Positions 35,663-45,738 of a stretch of DNA of 64,000 bases are shown piece by piece. A program made the position numbers and the translations under genes. Below the pieces are notes generated by a model. It saw only the letters and a program-made list of their open reading frames with translations. It was not told where the DNA came from and searched no databases. The DNA is from Thermoflexibacter ruber (GTDB lineage: Bacteria > Bacteroidota > Bacteroidia > Cytophagales > Thermoflexibacteraceae): assembly GCF_900113045.1 (NCBI RefSeq), contig NZ_FONY01000012.1:1-64000 (forward strand), in the 5' to 3' direction. The stretch's first letter is position 1. Each line of letters opens with the position of its first letter.

Positions 35663-37834
35663 ATGAAAATGAAAAAATATTTGCTCTGGGCTTTTTTAGT
35701 CCTTGTGTCTGCTATGCTTAATTTGAGTTGTGATTTTGCTCCCTCACAAACATCTACCGATTGGACTACTTATGGCGGCGATAAGGAAGGTTCGCGCTAT
35801 TCTGCTCTTACTCAAATCAACAAAGAAAATGTCAAAAACTTAAAAGTAGCATGGATTTATCGCACAGGAGATGCCGATACAATAAACAACCGCTCCCAAA
35901 TACAGTGTCAGCCCATAGTCATTAAAGGAGTACTTTATGCTTCTTCACCTCAAAAAAAGTTTTTTGCCTTAGATGCCTCTACAGGTAAAGAACTCTGGAT
36001 CTTTGACCCTTTAAAAGAAATATCAGAAGGGGAATACGCTTGGGCAGGAACTAATAGAGGAGTAACTTATTGGGAATCAGGTGAAGATAAAAGAATTTTA
36101 GCTACCGCAGGAGCTTATCTCTTTGCTATCAATGCTAAAACAGGAGAGATTATCCGCTCTTTTGGCAAAGACGGCAAAGTAGATTTGCATGAGGATTTGG
36201 ATTATCATAAAAAAGACTTTTTCATCGTTTCCAATACTCCCGGTATTGTTTACAAAGATTTACTTATTTTAGGTATGAGAGTATCCGAAGGTGCTGATGC
36301 AGCACCGGGACACGTTAGAGCATACAATATAAAAACAGGAAAAAGAGAATGGATTTTCCACACTATTCCTCGCCCCAAAGAATTTGGTTTTGATACTTGG
36401 GAAGACTCAGCAGCTTGGAGAAAAGTAGGGGGAGCAAATAATTGGGCAGGCATGAGTTTGGACGAGCAGAGAGGCATTATCTTCGTTCCTACTGGCTCGG
36501 CGGCATTTGACTTCTATGGTGGCAACCGCAAAGGAGCAAATTTATTTGCTAACTGTTTGATTGCACTCAAAGCAGATACAGGAGAACGTATTTGGCACTT
36601 TCAAACCGTTCATCACGATATTTGGGACAGGGACTTGCCTGCCAATCCCAATTTGGTAACTATCACCAAAGACGGTAAGCCAATAGATGCTGTCGCTCAA
36701 ATTACTAAACATGGTTTTGTTTTTTTATTTGAAAGAGAAACAGGAAAGCCTATTTTCCCTATTGAGGAGGTAGCTGTACCTTCCTCTGACTTAGCAGGAG
36801 AACAAACTTATCCTACTCAGCCCATTCCTTCTTTACCTGAGCCTTTTGTCCGTCAGCTATTCACACAAGAAGAAATCACGAACATTTCACCAGAAGCAAA
36901 TGAATATGTCAAGAAGATTTGGCAAGGATTGAGAAAAGGACATCTTTTCACGCCACCAAGCAAAGAGGGAACTATTATCTTTCCCGGATTTGATGGGGGA
37001 GGGGAGTGGGGCGGTGCCTCTTTTGATAAAGAATCAGGTATTTTATATGTCAATGCCAATGAAATGGCTTGGATATTGAAAATTATTGATATAGAACAAG
37101 CCGACGTATTAGATTTTGCCAAAATGGGAAGGAATATATATGTAAAAAATTGTGCAGTTTGTCATGGAGAAAATCGTGAAGGCAATACAGGGGGAAACTA
37201 TCCTCCTTTGGTAGATATAAAAAAGAAATATAAACAAGGTGATGTAGTCAATATACTCAACAATGGAAAAGGCATGATGCCTGCTTTCAAACAACTTAGC
37301 AATGGGGAAAAAGAAGCCTTAGTAGCTTATCTCTTAGAAATAGAAGGAAAAAAAGAAGTGATTATGAAAGAAGTATCTGAAAAGAAGAAAGATAAGCGTA
37401 GCGTAGAAATACCTTACACCACCACAGGCTACAATCGCTTTTTTGACCAAAATGGTTATCCTGCAGTTCGGCCTCCTTGGGGCACGCTCAATGCGATAGA
37501 CCTTAGCTCAGGGAAGATTCTTTGGAAAGTTCCCTTAGGAGAATATGAAGAACTTACCAAAAAAGGTGTCCCTATTACAGGTACAGAAAATTATGGAGGT
37601 CCCATTACCACCAAAGGAGGCTTAGTGTTTATTGGAGCGAGTAAAGATGAGAAATTTCGTGCTTTTGACAAAGACAATGGAAAAATCCTTTGGGAAACTA
37701 AACTTCCTGCGGCGGGCTATGCTACACCATGCACCTACGAAGTAAACGGCAAGCAATATGTAGTTATAGCCGCAGGAGGCGGTAAAATAGGTACTAAATC
37801 AGGAGATGCGTATGTGGCTTTTGCCTTAGAATAA
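35663..37834 (+). CDS. PQQ-dependent dehydrogenase with embedded cytochrome c domain
   Basis: 723 aa. A lipoprotein signal (MLNLSC at about 18-23) is followed by an eight-bladed quinoprotein propeller (WTTYGGDKEGSRYSAL, WIYRTGD, FALDASTGKELWIFDP, WHFQTVHHDIWDRDLPANP). A cytochrome c domain with the heme site CAVCH (about 497-501) and distal Met (GMMPAF) interrupts the propeller at about 488-565; the last blade (NAIDLSSGKILWKVPLGE) follows. It oxidises a sugar or alcohol in the periplasm and hands electrons to its own heme. Substrate not evident. Confidence 0.9.
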   Translation: MKMKKYLLWAFLVLVSAMLNLSCDFAPSQTSTDWTTYGGDKEGSRYSALTQINKENVKNLKVAWIYRTGDADTINNRSQIQCQPIVIKGVLYASSPQKKFFALDASTGKELWIFDPLKEISEGEYAWAGTNRGVTYWESGEDKRILATAGAYLFAINAKTGEIIRSFGKDGKVDLHEDLDYHKKDFFIVSNTPGIVYKDLLILGMRVSEGADAAPGHVRAYNIKTGKREWIFHTIPRPKEFGFDTWEDSAAWRKVGGANNWAGMSLDEQRGIIFVPTGSAAFDFYGGNRKGANLFANCLIALKADTGERIWHFQTVHHDIWDRDLPANPNLVTITKDGKPIDAVAQITKHGFVFLFERETGKPIFPIEEVAVPSSDLAGEQTYPTQPIPSLPEPFVRQLFTQEEITNISPEANEYVKKIWQGLRKGHLFTPPSKEGTIIFPGFDGGGEWGGASFDKESGILYVNANEMAWILKIIDIEQADVLDFAKMGRNIYVKNCAVCHGENREGNTGGNYPPLVDIKKKYKQGDVVNILNNGKGMMPAFKQLSNGEKEALVAYLLEIEGKKEVIMKEVSEKKKDKRSVEIPYTTTGYNRFFDQNGYPAVRPPWGTLNAIDLSSGKILWKVPLGEYEELTKKGVPITGTENYGGPITTKGGLVFIGASKDEKFRAFDKDNGKILWETKLPAAGYATPCTYEVNGKQYVVIAAGGGKIGTKSGDAYVAFALE

Positions 37835-38040
37835 TCTACTAATGTACTCAATCAAAAGTAGGTGGTGGTTTAGGAATTTTCCTTAGTAAAAATTTCTTTT
37901 CCATCAGTATAAAATTAAGGTTATGAAAAACTATCTGGTTCTTTGACGCTTTTTGTGGAGTTAGCAAATAAATAATACTACATGTAAATTAAGCTCATAA
38001 AGCTGTAATTTTTGTAGAAAACAGTAAGCCCAATATACGC

Positions 38041-38086
38041 AACGCCGCAGGTATGAAATATGCCACCGCTACGCAGTTTTAAGTAG
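38041..38086. repeat. Dispersed hairpin repeat, copy 2
   Basis: It starts with the same AACGCCGCAGG and shares TGAAATATGCCAC and GCTACG with the copy at 5810. The inverted symmetry is less perfect here. Confidence 0.6.
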
Positions 38087-38253
38087 GCATATTCATTATT
38101 TTCTTTCTACAAAAATAGCACACCTACAGTGTTAGTCAATACAGACTAAAACATAGTTTTATACAGAAAGTGTCACAGAGCCAACTATTTTATTTTGGGT
38201 ATAATTCTGTAAAGACTACTATGTAATCTATAAAATCTCGTTTCTAAACAAGT

Positions 38254-38307
38254 AATATTAATAAGTTTTAGACGTTCCACGTGGAACGTCTAAAACTTAT
38301 TAATATT
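38254..38307. promoter_or_regulatory. 54-bp perfect palindrome centred on a parS-like core
   Basis: 27-bp arms without mismatch and without a spacer, axis between 38280 and 38281. The centre CGTTCCACGTGGAACG differs from the parS consensus TGTTNCACGTGAAACA only at the outer and one inner position, in a way that makes it fully symmetric. No T run follows, so it is not an ordinary terminator. It is a probable ParB binding site. Confidence 0.65.
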
Positions 38308-38369
38308 TGTACTTCATTATAGATAATTACCTATACTCTACTTCTATAAACCAAAATACATAACCTAAG

Positions 38370-38385
38370 TGTTCCACGTGAAACA
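38370..38385. promoter_or_regulatory. parS centromere site
   Basis: TGTTCCACGTGAAACA is identical to the widely conserved bacterial parS consensus. It is flanked by 9-bp inverted arms AATACATAA (38355-38363) and TTATGTATT (38387-38395). In known systems ParB loads at parS near the replication origin. No parA or parB gene is in the window. Confidence 0.8.
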
Positions 38386-38619
38386 TTTATGTATTGTATC
38401 CTATTTAAGCAATCTTTCATTTATCTCACTTCCTTTTCTCATAAAAAATATAGAACTTTGCAGAACCAATTATCGTTTACAAATAAGCGATTGATTAGAA
38501 AATACACTATAAAAATGCTGAGTAGCAAGTTTTGTTATTTTATGTATTTTTCTTTATGCTAAATACATAAAAACCATGATAATAATTTATTCATAATTAA
38601 TAATTCATCATTGAATTAG

Positions 38620-40485
38620 ATGTATCCAAGTTACGATATTATAGTAGTAGGTGCAGGACACGCAGGTTGCGAGGCGGCACATGCCGCTGCTAAAATGGGA
38701 GCAAAGGTCTTGCTTGCCACCATGAATATGCAAACCATTGCTCAGATGAGTTGCAATCCTGCAATGGGAGGGGTTGCCAAAGGGCAAATCGTCAGAGAAA
38801 TTGATGCATTGGGCGGAATGTCAGGCATTATTACAGACAAGACCATGATCCAATTCCGTATGCTCAACCGTTCCAAAGGGGCAGCCATGTGGAGTCCAAG
38901 AGCGCAGTCTGATAGAATGAGGTTTGCAGAAGAATGGCGTTTGGCTTTGGAAAGAAATCCTAACGTGGACTTTTGGCAAGAAATGATACCCAGCCTGCTC
39001 ATAGAAAATGGGAAAGTAGTAGGAATCAAAACTGCTTTGGGCATAGAATTTAGAGCAAAAGCCGTCGTTCTTACTAATGGAACTTTCTTAAATGGATTAA
39101 TCCATATAGGTACTAAACAGTTTGGGGGAGGAAGAACAGGAGAAAAAGCAGCCACAGGAATCACAGAGCAGTTAGTAGGCTTAGGTTTTGAAGCAGGAAG
39201 AATGAAGACAGGAACACCTCCAAGAGTGGACGGGAGAACGCTCAACTACGAGGCTATGCAAGAGCAAGAAGGAGACGAAAATCCAAGTAAATTTTCTTAT
39301 TCTGATGAAACCCAACCTTTGAAAGAGCAAAGGAGTTGCTTCATTACTTATACCAATGAAGATGTCCATGAAATTCTAAGGTCAGGATTTGACCGTTCTC
39401 CTATGTTCAATGGAACAATTAAGTCAATCGGACCCCGTTATTGCCCTTCGGTAGAAGATAAAATTAACCGATTTGCAGAGAGAGAACGTCATCAAATTTT
39501 TGTAGAACCAGAAGGCTGGAATACAGTAGAAGTATATGTCAATGGTTTTTCTACTTCACTCCCAGAGGATGTGCAGTATAAAGCATTGAAAAAGATACCC
39601 GGTTTTGAAAATTGCAAAATGTTTCGTCCTGGTTATGCCATAGAATACGACTACTTCCCTCCTACCCAACTCAAACCAACGTTAGAAACAAAATTGGTAG
39701 AGAATCTATTTTTTGCAGGGCAAATCAATGGAACTACAGGTTATGAAGAAGCCGCCTGTCAAGGGCTAATAGCAGGAATAAATGCTTATAACAAAGTATT
39801 TGGGAAAGAAGAATTTGTACTAAGTCGTGCAGAAGCATATATTGGCGTATTGATTGATGACTTGGTGCATAAAGGCACAGAAGAACCCTATCGCATGTTT
39901 ACCTCGAGGGCAGAGTATAGAATCCTTCTGCGACAAGACAATGCAGACATTCGTTTGACGGAAAAGGGGTATAAAATAGGCTTGGCAGAAGAAAGTCGCT
40001 TAGCAAAAGTACAAGCGAAACTCAGAGATACAGCAAAAATTATAGCTTTCTTGAAAAATAAAAGTATTTCCCCTACTGATGTCAATGATAAGCTAAGAGA
40101 AATGCAATCCGCAGAACTTTCTCAAAGCCAAAAAGCAGCACAACTCCTCAAACGCCCTGAAATGGAATTGGCAACCTTGATGAATATGACAGAAGGATTG
40201 AAAGAGGAATTGAGTAGGTACAGCGAAGAGGCTTTAATGCAAGCAGAAATCTTGGTCAAATATGATGCTTATATTGAAAAAGAGGAAAAGTTAGCAGAAA
40301 AGTTGGGAAACTTAGACAATATCAAATTAGGAGATTGGTTAAATTATAAGGAGATTAAACAGCTTTCCAACGAGGCAAGGGACAAACTAACCAAAATAAA
40401 ACCGCAAACTTTGGGGCAGGCATCAAGGATTAGTGGTGTTTCCCCTGCAGATATTTCGGTGCTAATGGTCTATTTGAACAAATAA
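38620..40485 (+). CDS. mnmG: tRNA uridine-5-carboxymethylaminomethyl modification enzyme MnmG (GidA)
   Basis: 621 aa, full length. The FAD motif is [19 protein letters not shown]. Other segments are [22 protein letters not shown], the conserved [27 protein letters not shown] and [18 protein letters not shown], plus the C-terminal tRNA-binding region ([18 protein letters not shown]). With MnmE it forms the cmnm5U34 modification in tRNA. In many bacteria the gene lies next to the origin; here it directly follows the parS region. Confidence 0.97.
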   Translation: MYPSYDIIVVGAGHAGCEAAHAAAKMGAKVLLATMNMQTIAQMSCNPAMGGVAKGQIVREIDALGGMSGIITDKTMIQFRMLNRSKGAAMWSPRAQSDRMRFAEEWRLALERNPNVDFWQEMIPSLLIENGKVVGIKTALGIEFRAKAVVLTNGTFLNGLIHIGTKQFGGGRTGEKAATGITEQLVGLGFEAGRMKTGTPPRVDGRTLNYEAMQEQEGDENPSKFSYSDETQPLKEQRSCFITYTNEDVHEILRSGFDRSPMFNGTIKSIGPRYCPSVEDKINRFAERERHQIFVEPEGWNTVEVYVNGFSTSLPEDVQYKALKKIPGFENCKMFRPGYAIEYDYFPPTQLKPTLETKLVENLFFAGQINGTTGYEEAACQGLIAGINAYNKVFGKEEFVLSRAEAYIGVLIDDLVHKGTEEPYRMFTSRAEYRILLRQDNADIRLTEKGYKIGLAEESRLAKVQAKLRDTAKIIAFLKNKSISPTDVNDKLREMQSAELSQSQKAAQLLKRPEMELATLMNMTEGLKEELSRYSEEALMQAEILVKYDAYIEKEEKLAEKLGNLDNIKLGDWLNYKEIKQLSNEARDKLTKIKPQTLGQASRISGVSPADISVLMVYLNK

Positions 40486-40529
40486 CAAGTTTTAGTATAT
40501 TTCTTTTCCAACAAGTAAATAATTTTCCA

Positions 40530-40570
40530 AGAGAAGCAACCTTTTAGCATGGTTGCTTCTCTATATTTTG
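40530..40570 (+). terminator. Terminator after mnmG
   Basis: AGAGAAGCAACC (40530-40541) pairs perfectly with GGTTGCTTCTCT (40551-40562); the tail ATATTTTG is a weak T run. 44 bp past the stop. Confidence 0.6.
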
Positions 40571-40660
40571 TATGATTATTTATTGGGTTTTAGAAACATC
40601 ATTTTAACATTTTACGTAAGATATACTAAATAAAACTTAAACTACTTAGTTAAAAATTCT

Positions 40661-41470
40661 ATGTCTATCTCTAAATTTATTTTACTTTTGCTTATTTATA
40701 TTTTCTCTTACCTTTTTGCTCATGCTCAAAATCTTCCCACTACAAGCAATGAAACTCCACTAAGAAACAATTTTTATTTTGCTTTGCACTTAGGAACAGG
40801 TATGAGTGCTTGGCAGGTGAGAGCTTCACAGTTCACTATACAATTTCCTATCTCTTCTAACGAATTTATTTACAACACCAAAAGCATTGCCGAGCATACT
40901 TACGCACCTAACATAAATTTTGGAGTAGAAATAGGGGGCTACAAGGGTGGATTCTTTGGCTTCGATATGCAGTTTACCTTTGGAGGCATGATAGGTTCTT
41001 ACTTTGGCATAGCTGGAGGACTGAATATCCCACTTAGCCAAAACGGGAGAGCCTTGCTCCAATTGGGTTCTGGAGCTTTTTATCAAATAGCAAGTAAGGA
41101 ATTAGATAGCAGAAGACTAAGACAGTCCACCTATTTGCAAGGAAAGTTTTTTAATACCAATAATACCTTTATTACTTCGCTCATAGATGAGAACTTTGGC
41201 TTACGTCCCTTTGCGAGCTTGAGAATCCCTATTGGGAGAGTAGCACATATCAAAATTACAGGCGGACATCAGTTCAACTTTATTACTACCTCACGCATAC
41301 GTTTTTCCCAAAATCGTCCTTCAGGAAGAAATAATAGCTCGACCATTACAGCAAGATACCATACTGACGACAATCTATTTGATTTTCAATACAATAATCA
41401 AAGAATTTCAAGAACTCCTTTCGATTATAGCGGCTTATTTGTGAATGTAGGCATTGCTTGGGTGCTGTAG
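40661..41470 (+). CDS. Outer-membrane beta-barrel protein
   Basis: 269 aa. The signal peptide is MSISKFILLLLIYIFSYLFAHA/Q. The mature chain consists of alternating strands rich in Gly and aromatics (FYFALHLGTGMSAW, GFFGFDMQFTFGGMIGSYFGIAGGLNI, LLQLGSGAFYQI, FVNVGIAWVL) and ends in a hydrophobic strand, as for a small OmpW/OmpA-like barrel. Function not evident. It is a single gene between mnmG and the Ig-like lipoprotein. Confidence 0.75.
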   Translation: MSISKFILLLLIYIFSYLFAHAQNLPTTSNETPLRNNFYFALHLGTGMSAWQVRASQFTIQFPISSNEFIYNTKSIAEHTYAPNINFGVEIGGYKGGFFGFDMQFTFGGMIGSYFGIAGGLNIPLSQNGRALLQLGSGAFYQIASKELDSRRLRQSTYLQGKFFNTNNTFITSLIDENFGLRPFASLRIPIGRVAHIKITGGHQFNFITTSRIRFSQNRPSGRNNSSTITARYHTDDNLFDFQYNNQRISRTPFDYSGLFVNVGIAWVL

Positions 41471-41595
41471 CATCTGCTCCCTACTCTATTGATATTTATT
41501 TGGTGCAGAAGTCATTTTTGAGGAATACTGAGCTGCCTCTAAACCTTTATTCCTGAAAATACTTACAATTTTTGTTAATATTTAAAAAAATAACA

Positions 41596-41625
41596 TTCTC
41601 ATTACCAAAGACTTTCCTACATTTG
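41596..41625 (+). promoter_or_regulatory. Promoter of the Ig-like lipoprotein gene
   Basis: TTC (41596-41598), 19 bases, TACATTTG (41618-41625), 19 bp before the ATG. The -7 element matches fully; the -33 has one mismatch. Confidence 0.5.
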
Positions 41626-41644
41626 CAAGAAAAAATTAAAGGTA

Positions 41645-43339
41645 ATGAAAGCTGTTTATCGACTTATTCACCACTTATTCACATTTTTATTTGTTTCATT
41701 TTTGTTTTATGACTGTGCTAGCATAGGTACACCCACAGGAGGTCCTAAAGATACGAAGCCTCCTGTTTTGCTCAATGTCATTCCCAAAGACCAAAGCACC
41801 AATTTCAAAGGAAGAGTCATTGCCCTACAATTTAATGAATACATAGAACTGAAAAATATCAAACAAGGTTTGCTCATTACGCCAAGCCTGAGCGAGGACA
41901 ATGACTATGAGTACAAAATCAACCAGCCCAACTTGATTCTTACTTTCAAGAAAGACCTTGCACCGAATACTACTTACGTGCTTGACTTTGGGGAGGTAGT
42001 AACCGATGTAACTGAAAAAAATAAAGCAGAAAATCTCAAGTTGGCTTTTAGTACAGGAATTTCTATAGATTCTTCTTTTATACAAGGCACGGTCAGAGAT
42101 CTATATACCAACAAGCCTCTCATCAAAGGAACCGTAGGGATTTATAATGCAGAAGATACACTCGATATCGAGAAAAATAAGCCCCTTTATTATACCAAGA
42201 CCGATTCCTTAGGCAAGTTCAAACTTCGCAATTTAAAACCTGCAAAATATAAAATCTATGCTTTGTTAGAAGATAAAAAAAAGGACAACATTTACAATGG
42301 GGACGTAGAAGAAAAAATTGCATTCTTGGACAAACCCGTAGATTTGACTAACCGTCCCTTCGCATTAGTAGATGAACTCAGAGTAGCGAGCTATGACTTA
42401 AAGCCTATCAAACTGCTTAGACCAAGAAAAAATAGGCATTATGTAGAATGGAGAGCAAACAAAGAAATAGACAACTATGAAGTAAAATTTACTGATAGCC
42501 AATACGATACAGCAGTATTACATACCAAAGAAAAAGACTTTGTGCGATTTTTTCATACAAGCAACACTGATACAGATAGTATAGAAATCACACTCACGGT
42601 GAGAGATAGCCTTGGTAACTTCGCCACAGAAACTAATAAAATAAAGTTCGAGCAAGTAGAAAAACTCCGACCACTCGGGTTATCATTTAGTGAATTTCCT
42701 AAAAGTGGCACAGCCTTCGAGCCTCGCAAAGACAGTACCTATCAAGTCAATCTCACTTTTAGATTTAACAAGCCTATGAAAGAAATTATTAACATAGACA
42801 GCATCTTCTATAAAGTTTCTCCCAAAGATACTATAGGGCAAAAATTAGCACTAAACGATTTTCAATGGAATGAAAATAGAACCGCTATTAGTATCTCTAA
42901 AAAAATATTCTCCAAAGAGCCTATCAATTTTACACTCAAAAAAGGAGTTTTTATTTCTATGGAAAACGACTCCTCTGCTGCCAGACCTATCATCTCCTAC
43001 CCTATCAAAAAAATAGAGGAATTTGGTACTATCAGTGGGCAAGTTCGCTCCCAGCTGTACAAATCCTTTATTATTCAGCTTTTAGACGAAGGCTATAAAC
43101 AAGTAGAGCAAGAAATCGCCAATACCACAAACTTCAAATTTACTTATGTAAAACCCGGAAAAAAGCGTATTAGGGTATTAATAGATGAAAATAACGATGG
43201 CAAGTGGGAAAAAGGAGATTTTAAAAACCGCATTCCGCCTGAGAAAATATTTTTTTTCAAAGAAGCAATACAAGTCAAACCCAACTGGGACTACGAGGAT
43301 AATCTAATAGATTTAGATGATGCGGAGCAGGTAAAGTAA
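41645..43339 (+). CDS. Ig-like domain lipoprotein (Bacteroidota PTGGPKD family)
   Basis: 564 aa. The membrane signal ends FLFYDC, a probable lipobox, followed by ASIGTPTGGPKDTKPPVLLNVIPKDQ, a hallmark of a family widespread in this phylum. A Big_5-like domain (about 35-140), then carboxypeptidase-regulatory-like repeats (GTVRDLYTNKPLIKGTVGIYN; TISGQVRSQ) and a final RVLIDENNDGKWEKGDF segment suggest a beta-sandwich envelope protein. Function is unknown. Two DnaA-box-like 9-mers lie in its first 50 bases. Confidence 0.8.
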   Translation: MKAVYRLIHHLFTFLFVSFLFYDCASIGTPTGGPKDTKPPVLLNVIPKDQSTNFKGRVIALQFNEYIELKNIKQGLLITPSLSEDNDYEYKINQPNLILTFKKDLAPNTTYVLDFGEVVTDVTEKNKAENLKLAFSTGISIDSSFIQGTVRDLYTNKPLIKGTVGIYNAEDTLDIEKNKPLYYTKTDSLGKFKLRNLKPAKYKIYALLEDKKKDNIYNGDVEEKIAFLDKPVDLTNRPFALVDELRVASYDLKPIKLLRPRKNRHYVEWRANKEIDNYEVKFTDSQYDTAVLHTKEKDFVRFFHTSNTDTDSIEITLTVRDSLGNFATETNKIKFEQVEKLRPLGLSFSEFPKSGTAFEPRKDSTYQVNLTFRFNKPMKEIINIDSIFYKVSPKDTIGQKLALNDFQWNENRTAISISKKIFSKEPINFTLKKGVFISMENDSSAARPIISYPIKKIEEFGTISGQVRSQLYKSFIIQLLDEGYKQVEQEIANTTNFKFTYVKPGKKRIRVLIDENNDGKWEKGDFKNRIPPEKIFFFKEAIQVKPNWDYEDNLIDLDDAEQVK

Positions 43340-43872
43340 AAAAAACAATAATTAAAAAATAATTTCAATTTTATTTGATTTTATATTTTTATATTGTAAT
43401 TTTGTAATACTTATACAATCCAATCATTATTCACCATTTTGTGAAGTTTTCTTGGATAGCCAATGAATAAAAGTTGAATAACTTGAATAAGTTCGCATAG
43501 CTTAACTTTTTATAATGGCTTATTCAAAATTTGGCTTCTTTATCTTTTGCTTTTTTCACAAGCTATTCACCTACTCTTTTATTCAATGTAGTTTATATTT
43601 TTATTCACTATTCAAAAATAGTGTGAATAAACAGTCTAACCTATCCCAAAATAAATACAAACAATCATGCAAGATTTTTCCAAAGTGAATGAATTTTGAA
43701 TAAGTTTTTTAGCCCTTTTAACTAAACACTTATTCACATATTCACGTCTTAATAAGTATAATAAAATCTATTTTATATAAATCAATTTTATTAGTATATT
43801 GTTGTTGATTTGTGAATAAACAAATTTGGAGTTTGAGGTTTACTGTTTTATGATTTAAAATTGAGAAGAATT
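43340..43872. other. Candidate replication origin (oriC)
   Basis: 533 bp without a gene, very AT-rich, holding a cluster of DnaA-box-like 9-mers. Exact TTATTCACA: 43730-43738 (+), 43622-43630 (-), 43811-43819 (-). One-base variants: 43427 (TTATTCACC), 43601 (TTATTCACT), 43520 (TTATTCAAA). TTATTCANN or close: 43462, 43473, 43482, 43563, 43579 and 43695. The left end (43336-43420) is almost pure A/T and could be the unwinding element. mnmG and parS sites lie 3-5 kb away. No dnaA gene is in the window. Confidence 0.55.
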
Positions 43873-45675
43873 ATGTTGAAAAGATTAGCATTTGTTTTTG
43901 TAATTTGTCTGCCTGCACTTGCTTTTGCCCAAGACAAGGAAATAGATTTGGCAAATGAATATTATAGCAATGGAGAATATGAGAAGGCAATTTCCATATA
44001 TAGTAATATTACCAAAGAAAGACAATTTGTCTTTACCGTGCATAAGAATTACTTAGATGCGCTGCTCAAATTGGAGAAATTTGATGAAACAGAAAAATAC
44101 CTCAAACGACAACTTAGAAACTTTCCTAACGAGAGCCTTTTTCAAGTGGACTATGGTGTTTTTTTGATTATGCGTGGCAAAAAGGAAGAAGCTGAAAAAC
44201 ATTTTGCGGCTTATATAGAAACTTTGAAAAAGGACGATGCCCAGATTCGCTATGCGGCGCGTAATTTTATTAATGCCAATCTGTACGATTATGCCGAGCA
44301 ACTCTACTTAGCTGGGCGCAAGAATGGCAATGATAAGTTTACTTACGAGTTGGCGAGCCTATATGCTATGGCGGGAAAAACGGATATGATGATTACTGAA
44401 TACTTGGATATACTCAAAGATGATGAGGAGCAGCTGGAGTACATAGAAAACATTATGCAAGCCCGCATGAGAGAGGAGGAGGACTTTGCAAAGATTGAGC
44501 CTGTAATTTTTAAGTTTATCCAACGCTATCCTGATAAGGTAGTATATAATGAGATGTTAGTATGGTTTTATGTGCAGATGAAAAATTTTAGTAAAGCTTT
44601 TTTCCAAGCTAAATCAGTAGATAAAAGAAAAAAATTAGAGGGAAGTGGAATTTATGATATTGGCAACTTGGCAATGGAAAATAAAGATTACGAAAATGCT
44701 ATCAAGATTTTTGAGTTTTTAGTAGAAAGATACAGAAAAGAAAGTATCTATGTCATGGCACGTCGTCAGTTGGTCAAGGCAAAAGAAGAATTAGTAAAAA
44801 ATACTTTTCCTGTGGACATAGAAAAAATCAAATCCTTAGTCAAAGATTATCAACAAATTATAGGGGAGTTGGGTTTGGTGGATTATACCGCAGAGGCAGC
44901 GCGAAGCATGGCACTCCTTCAAGCGTTTTATCTAAATAATAAGGATACTGCTATCAAAGTTTTTGAGGAAATTATTAATAAACCTACTATTCGCAAAGAC
45001 TTTACCGACCAAGTAAAGTTAGATTTAGGAGATATTTACTTGCTTAAAAATGAACCTTGGGAATCTACCCTTCTCTATTCCCAAGTAGAAAAACGCCAAA
45101 AAGAAAAAGATTTGGGACACTTAGCCAAGTTGAAAAATGCTAAACTTTCTTATTACAAAGGAGATTTTGAACTGGCAAAAGAAAACTTAGATGTGTTGAA
45201 ACTGGCAACAAGTCGTGAAATAGCCAATGATGCTATGCAACTTTCGCTATTGATAGGGGATAACATTGCCTTAGACACTACCGAAGCGGCTTTGAAAGAG
45301 TATGCCTCTATAGACCTACTTGTCTTTCAAGGGCAGCTCGAGAACGCCTTAGAAAGATACAAAGCCATGCAAAAGCAGTTCAGCTATCATCCTATTGTTG
45401 ATGAAATTCTCTGGGCAAAGGCAAATATCTACTTGAAATTGGGGAAATTTGAGCAGGCTATAGACGAACTGACTAAAATTATAGAAGAACATAACGATGA
45501 TATTTGGGCAGATGATGCCAACTTTCTCATTGCTAAGATATATGACGAAAACCTGAAAAATAAAGACAAGGCAATGGAATACTATCAAAAACAACTCACT
45601 GACTATCAAGGGAGTATATATTCTTTAGAAGCAAGAAAGCGATACAGGCAGCTTAGAGGAGACAACGTAAATTAG
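43873..45675 (+). CDS. Tetratricopeptide-repeat protein with signal peptide
   Basis: 600 aa from the ATG at 43873; a TTG four codons upstream is not preferred. The signal peptide is MLKRLAFVFVICLPALAFA/Q. The rest is almost all paired helices with TPR spacing: NEYYSNGEYEKAISIYSNI, NYLDALLKLEKFDETEKYLK, GNLAMENKDYENAIKIFEFLV, KANIYLKLGKFEQAIDELTKII and DKAMEYYQKQLTDYQGS. TPR arrays scaffold protein complexes, here in the periplasm. The gene follows the candidate origin directly. Partner unknown. Confidence 0.85.
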   Translation: MLKRLAFVFVICLPALAFAQDKEIDLANEYYSNGEYEKAISIYSNITKERQFVFTVHKNYLDALLKLEKFDETEKYLKRQLRNFPNESLFQVDYGVFLIMRGKKEEAEKHFAAYIETLKKDDAQIRYAARNFINANLYDYAEQLYLAGRKNGNDKFTYELASLYAMAGKTDMMITEYLDILKDDEEQLEYIENIMQARMREEEDFAKIEPVIFKFIQRYPDKVVYNEMLVWFYVQMKNFSKAFFQAKSVDKRKKLEGSGIYDIGNLAMENKDYENAIKIFEFLVERYRKESIYVMARRQLVKAKEELVKNTFPVDIEKIKSLVKDYQQIIGELGLVDYTAEAARSMALLQAFYLNNKDTAIKVFEEIINKPTIRKDFTDQVKLDLGDIYLLKNEPWESTLLYSQVEKRQKEKDLGHLAKLKNAKLSYYKGDFELAKENLDVLKLATSREIANDAMQLSLLIGDNIALDTTEAALKEYASIDLLVFQGQLENALERYKAMQKQFSYHPIVDEILWAKANIYLKLGKFEQAIDELTKIIEEHNDDIWADDANFLIAKIYDENLKNKDKAMEYYQKQLTDYQGSIYSLEARKRYRQLRGDNVN

Positions 45676-45700
45676 TAGTAAAAAAATTTAGTTGATAAAA

Positions 45701-45732
45701 TTTGTAAAAAACAAGCAGACCTTATAACTTTG
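45701..45732 (+). promoter_or_regulatory. Consensus promoter of an orphan small RNA
   Basis: TTTG (45701-45704), 20 bases, TAACTTTG (45725-45732). No start codon with a coding frame follows before a terminator about 100 bases downstream. Confidence 0.65.
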
Positions 45733-45738
45733 GGGCTA

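Larger units (their letters stand above)
37835..38619. other. 785-bp intergenic region with parS sites, next to mnmG
   Basis: No gene found on either strand. It contains a dispersed hairpin repeat (38041-38086), a 54-bp perfect palindrome with a parS-like centre (38254-38307) and an exact parS (38370-38385). The position before mnmG (gidA), a common origin neighbour, supports an origin-proximal segregation region. Confidence 0.7.
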
